A stretch of DNA of 64,000 nt from Chloroflexi bacterium CFX6. Lineage in GTDB: Bacteria > Chloroflexota > Anaerolineae > Anaerolineales > Villigracilaceae. Below the pieces are notes generated by a model. That model was given only the letters and a program-made list of their open reading frames with translations, was not told the DNA's origin and searched no databases. Below, one piece after another: positions 61,774-64,000 of this stretch (position 1 is its first letter; every line of letters begins with the position of its first letter). The stretch is from positions 1-64,000 of the forward strand of contig SZPG01000008.1 in the NCBI GenBank assembly GCA_030263595.1, read 5' to 3'. Made by a program: the position numbers and the translations under genes.

Positions 61774-63459
61774 ATGGCAAACACAGTTTCATCCATTGAC
61801 GCCTCTTTGCTGAATTTGGCGCCCACCTTTCAGAAGGCGATCAAGGCGATCATCGAGTCCGAATCCGCTCCATTGAAGCGGACGCAGAACCAGAGGGACC
61901 AACTCGATATCCGCCGGGGCGTGTACGCGGACGTCAAATCCAACTTCGATGCGTTGCAAAGCGCGATGCAGGCTTTGATCAGCGCGCAGGCGTCCTTCGG
62001 GTTGAAACTGGTCTCCAAAGCCGGCGTTACCCCGTCCACTGCCGGGACGACTGTGCTGACCGCAAGCCTTACGGATGACGGCGCGTTGACTGGCGGGTAC
62101 GATTTTTCCGTCACCCGTCTCGCAAAAGCGGAGAGCCGCGCCGCCGCCCCGGTCGCCAGCCCGGATGTGGCGTTGAATAAAAGCGGCGCGTTTTGGATGG
62201 GCGGGACGGGAATCGCCGCCCTTGATTTCACGCCCACCGGCTCCATGATCGCGGGCGCAGCGAGTTCGGCGGCGGGCGGTCAACGGGAGTTGGGGGAGGG
62301 AAACTATACGCTTCAATTCCGCGATTTGAACGGGATCCGCCAATTTCGCATGGTGGACGCGGACGGGAACGCGGTCTCGATCCGCAGTACGGACGGGTCG
62401 TCCGCTTACACCGCGAACTGGCAGAATGCGATGGACGGCAGTTACGACACCGGGCGCGGACAAATCTTCACGATGAGCAGCTCGGGAAGTCTCGAAAGCG
62501 CGACCTTCCATTACACCGCCAAGGGCGTTTCCATATCCATCCGCGCGGCGGACACCCTGAGGACGATTGCCGCGGCGATCAACGCGGCTGCTCAACCGGA
62601 GGGGCGCGATTTCAAGGCTTCGATCGTGGCGAACCAACTGGTGTTGACGGGCGCGCAGACCGGCGCGAACCATGCGTTGGTCTTCAACGACGGGGCGAAT
62701 CTGGGCTTCGATACGTTGCTGCAATCCGCGCAGAACGCGCAGTTCACGGTCAACGGGATGAATGTTTCATCCGCAAAAAATACGAACCTCACGGATATTG
62801 TGGACGGCGCGACGATCTCATTGGCTGGCGACGCGGAGGGCAAGAGCGCGCGCCTGAGCGTCAACGCCAGCGCCGATAAAGCCGCCGGTTTGATGAACGC
62901 GATGGTGAACAAATTCAACGCCGCGCTGACCCACCTGGCGGACAAACTCGCCTCGACCGCCAAAACAGACGGCGACAAAACCACGTACACGCGCGGACCC
63001 CTGACCGGCGACGTGACTTTCAGCGCTCTCCGCGCCGACCTGTTTCACCGCATGACCCGTAGTTACAGCAACAGCGGCAGTTACAGGCGGTTCGAAGAGA
63101 TCGGTCTGAGCTTCGACAAGGATTTGAAACTGACCTTCGACAGCGCCAAATTCCGCGAGGCGTTCGAGAATCGCACGGCGGACGTCAACGCATTGCTGGA
63201 CGCGGGCATGGGCGAGATCAACAGCCTGCTCTCGCGCTACACCGGTTCCAACGGCATCCTCTCCCGGTCGCTGAACTCCGTCGAAGACCAGCGCAAGGCG
63301 TACGATCAGCGCATCGAAAAATACAACCATTCGCTCACGATGCGCAAGCAGGCGTTGTACACCCAGTATATGGAATACCAGAACCAACTTGCAGACCTGG
63401 GACGCACGGCGCAGATGTTCGGCATCAATCTCGGTTCCAACGTGGATGCGTCGGGCTGA
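61774..63459 (+). CDS. fliD: Flagellar cap protein FliD
   Basis: 561 residues. N-terminal TFQKAIKAIIESESAPLKRTQNQRDQLDIRRGVYADV, central domains with VNGMNVSSAKNTNLTDIVDGATISL, and the C-terminal coiled coil YDQRIEKYNHSLTMRKQALYTQYMEYQNQLADL, typical of FliD. It caps the growing filament. AAGGAAATGAAGC precedes the start. Confidence 0.93.
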   Translation: MANTVSSIDASLLNLAPTFQKAIKAIIESESAPLKRTQNQRDQLDIRRGVYADVKSNFDALQSAMQALISAQASFGLKLVSKAGVTPSTAGTTVLTASLTDDGALTGGYDFSVTRLAKAESRAAAPVASPDVALNKSGAFWMGGTGIAALDFTPTGSMIAGAASSAAGGQRELGEGNYTLQFRDLNGIRQFRMVDADGNAVSIRSTDGSSAYTANWQNAMDGSYDTGRGQIFTMSSSGSLESATFHYTAKGVSISIRAADTLRTIAAAINAAAQPEGRDFKASIVANQLVLTGAQTGANHALVFNDGANLGFDTLLQSAQNAQFTVNGMNVSSAKNTNLTDIVDGATISLAGDAEGKSARLSVNASADKAAGLMNAMVNKFNAALTHLADKLASTAKTDGDKTTYTRGPLTGDVTFSALRADLFHRMTRSYSNSGSYRRFEEIGLSFDKDLKLTFDSAKFREAFENRTADVNALLDAGMGEINSLLSRYTGSNGILSRSLNSVEDQRKAYDQRIEKYNHSLTMRKQALYTQYMEYQNQLADLGRTAQMFGINLGSNVDASG

Positions 63460-63513
63460 GCGGCCGGGCTATCTCGATCCTGCATCCCGCGAGGGTTTGC
63501 AGAAAGGCGCGCG

Positions 63514-63834
63514 ATGAACAAGACCTCGATACTTCCAATTGTCGGCGTGCGGTCGGCGGAGTCGGTCCTGCCGTCCAATCCCCGACTTCCCATGCAGGAC
63601 GGGAACCGCGAGTCCCCTTCCGCCGCGCCGGAGAAACCAGCGCAACCGGCGAGGAATGAAGCCGCTCCTGTGGACAATCTGCTCGATATCTCAATTCACT
63701 TCAACGTTGACGATGAGACCGGGCAACTTATTGTCGTGGTGGTCGAGCGCGCGTCCGGGCGCGTCCTGCGCGCCATCCCAGCCAGCGAACTGCAAAAATT
63801 GCGGGTGGGCGAACTGTTGAAACGAACCGCTTAG
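63514..63834 (+). CDS. flaG: FlaG-like flagellar protein
   Basis: 106 residues. A disordered Pro/Ala-rich first half and a compact end, ISIHFNVDDETGQLIVVVVERASGRVLRAIPASELQKL, which is the FlaG domain. Placed between fliD and fliS as in many species. It affects filament length. Confidence 0.85.
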   Translation: MNKTSILPIVGVRSAESVLPSNPRLPMQDGNRESPSAAPEKPAQPARNEAAPVDNLLDISIHFNVDDETGQLIVVVVERASGRVLRAIPASELQKLRVGELLKRTA

Positions 63835-63945
63835 AACCCGGCGAAAAAATTCATGAGGAATTAATGACGGGACGCTCAAGTTCGGGATGGGTTTGTCGAA
63901 ACTGATTGCAGAAAACAACGCAGATATTTCACAGGAGTCAATCGC

Positions 63946-64000
63946 ATGTACCAGGAAGCGTATAAGAAATACAAACAGCAGGATGTGATGAACGCCAGCC
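63946..64000 (+). CDS. fliS: Flagellin chaperone FliS, N-terminal fragment
   Basis: Only 18 codons are in the window (MYQEAYKKYKQQDVMNAS). The start follows ACAGGAGTCAATCGC. The tyrosine-rich opening and the place after fliD and flaG fit FliS. Confidence 0.72.
   Translation, partial: MYQEAYKKYKQQDVMNAS

Overview
The window looks like chromosomal DNA of a monoderm, GC-rich bacterium, most probably a flagellated member of Chloroflexota (Anaerolineae). This is inferred from gene content and style, not from a marker gene. The flagellar genes present include no P-ring or L-ring genes. Genes are tightly packed, and spacers are filled with short dispersed palindromic repeats. There are no rRNA or tRNA genes, no CRISPR array and no intact insertion sequence.

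Left part (1-30000). On the minus strand, 1-4013 carries a small-molecule cluster: a TIM-barrel sugar-phosphate isomerase-like protein, a LuxS-like zinc enzyme, a sugar-phosphate cyclase of the 2-epi-5-epi-valiolone synthase type, a UbiG-like methyltransferase and the start of a UbiA-like prenyltransferase. The last four are coupled by overlaps or short gaps. It does not match a pathway I can name. Next come a very large membrane protein broken by one frameshift (4426-10295), a PrsW-type protease, an anchored protein and a C39 peptidase with TPRs. A minus-strand redox block (13794-17359) holds cytochrome b561, a small membrane protein, a haem-copper/NnrS-like membrane protein, a cupin and a Crp/Fnr regulator, with a 29-bp tandem repeat inside. 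Then follow an ADP-forming acyl-CoA synthetase fused to a GNAT domain, a Ca2+-type P-ATPase, a NarL-type two-component locus with two damaged sensor kinases (23814-26509), a single-domain response regulator and two paralogous membrane acyltransferases.

Right part (30059-64000). This is a motility and chemotaxis island. CheW and a chemoreceptor lie on the minus strand. After a degenerate IS200-like protein, the plus strand carries flbD-motAB-fliLMNOPQ, an HDOD protein, a receiver protein, fliR-flhBAF, fliA, flgF/G-like rod genes, flgM, flgN, flgKL, csrA, cheA-cheC-cheD-cheY-cheB-cheR-cheX, then fliC, fliD, flaG and the start of fliS. Several usual genes (fliF, fliG, fliH, fliI, flgB-E, flhG, fliW) are absent here and must lie elsewhere or be missing.

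Regulation can be read directly. Three sequences match the sigma-28 promoter layout (eight bases, 11-base gap, GCCGATAA-like box), before fliR, flgM and fliC, and the window encodes FliA and its anti-sigma factor FlgM. The fliC leader has two hairpins with GGA in the loop, one over the ribosome binding site, which fits control by the CsrA encoded 7.5 kb upstream. Together the genes build the export apparatus, switch, stator, hook-filament junction and filament, and steer them through CheA/CheY with CheC and CheX phosphatases.
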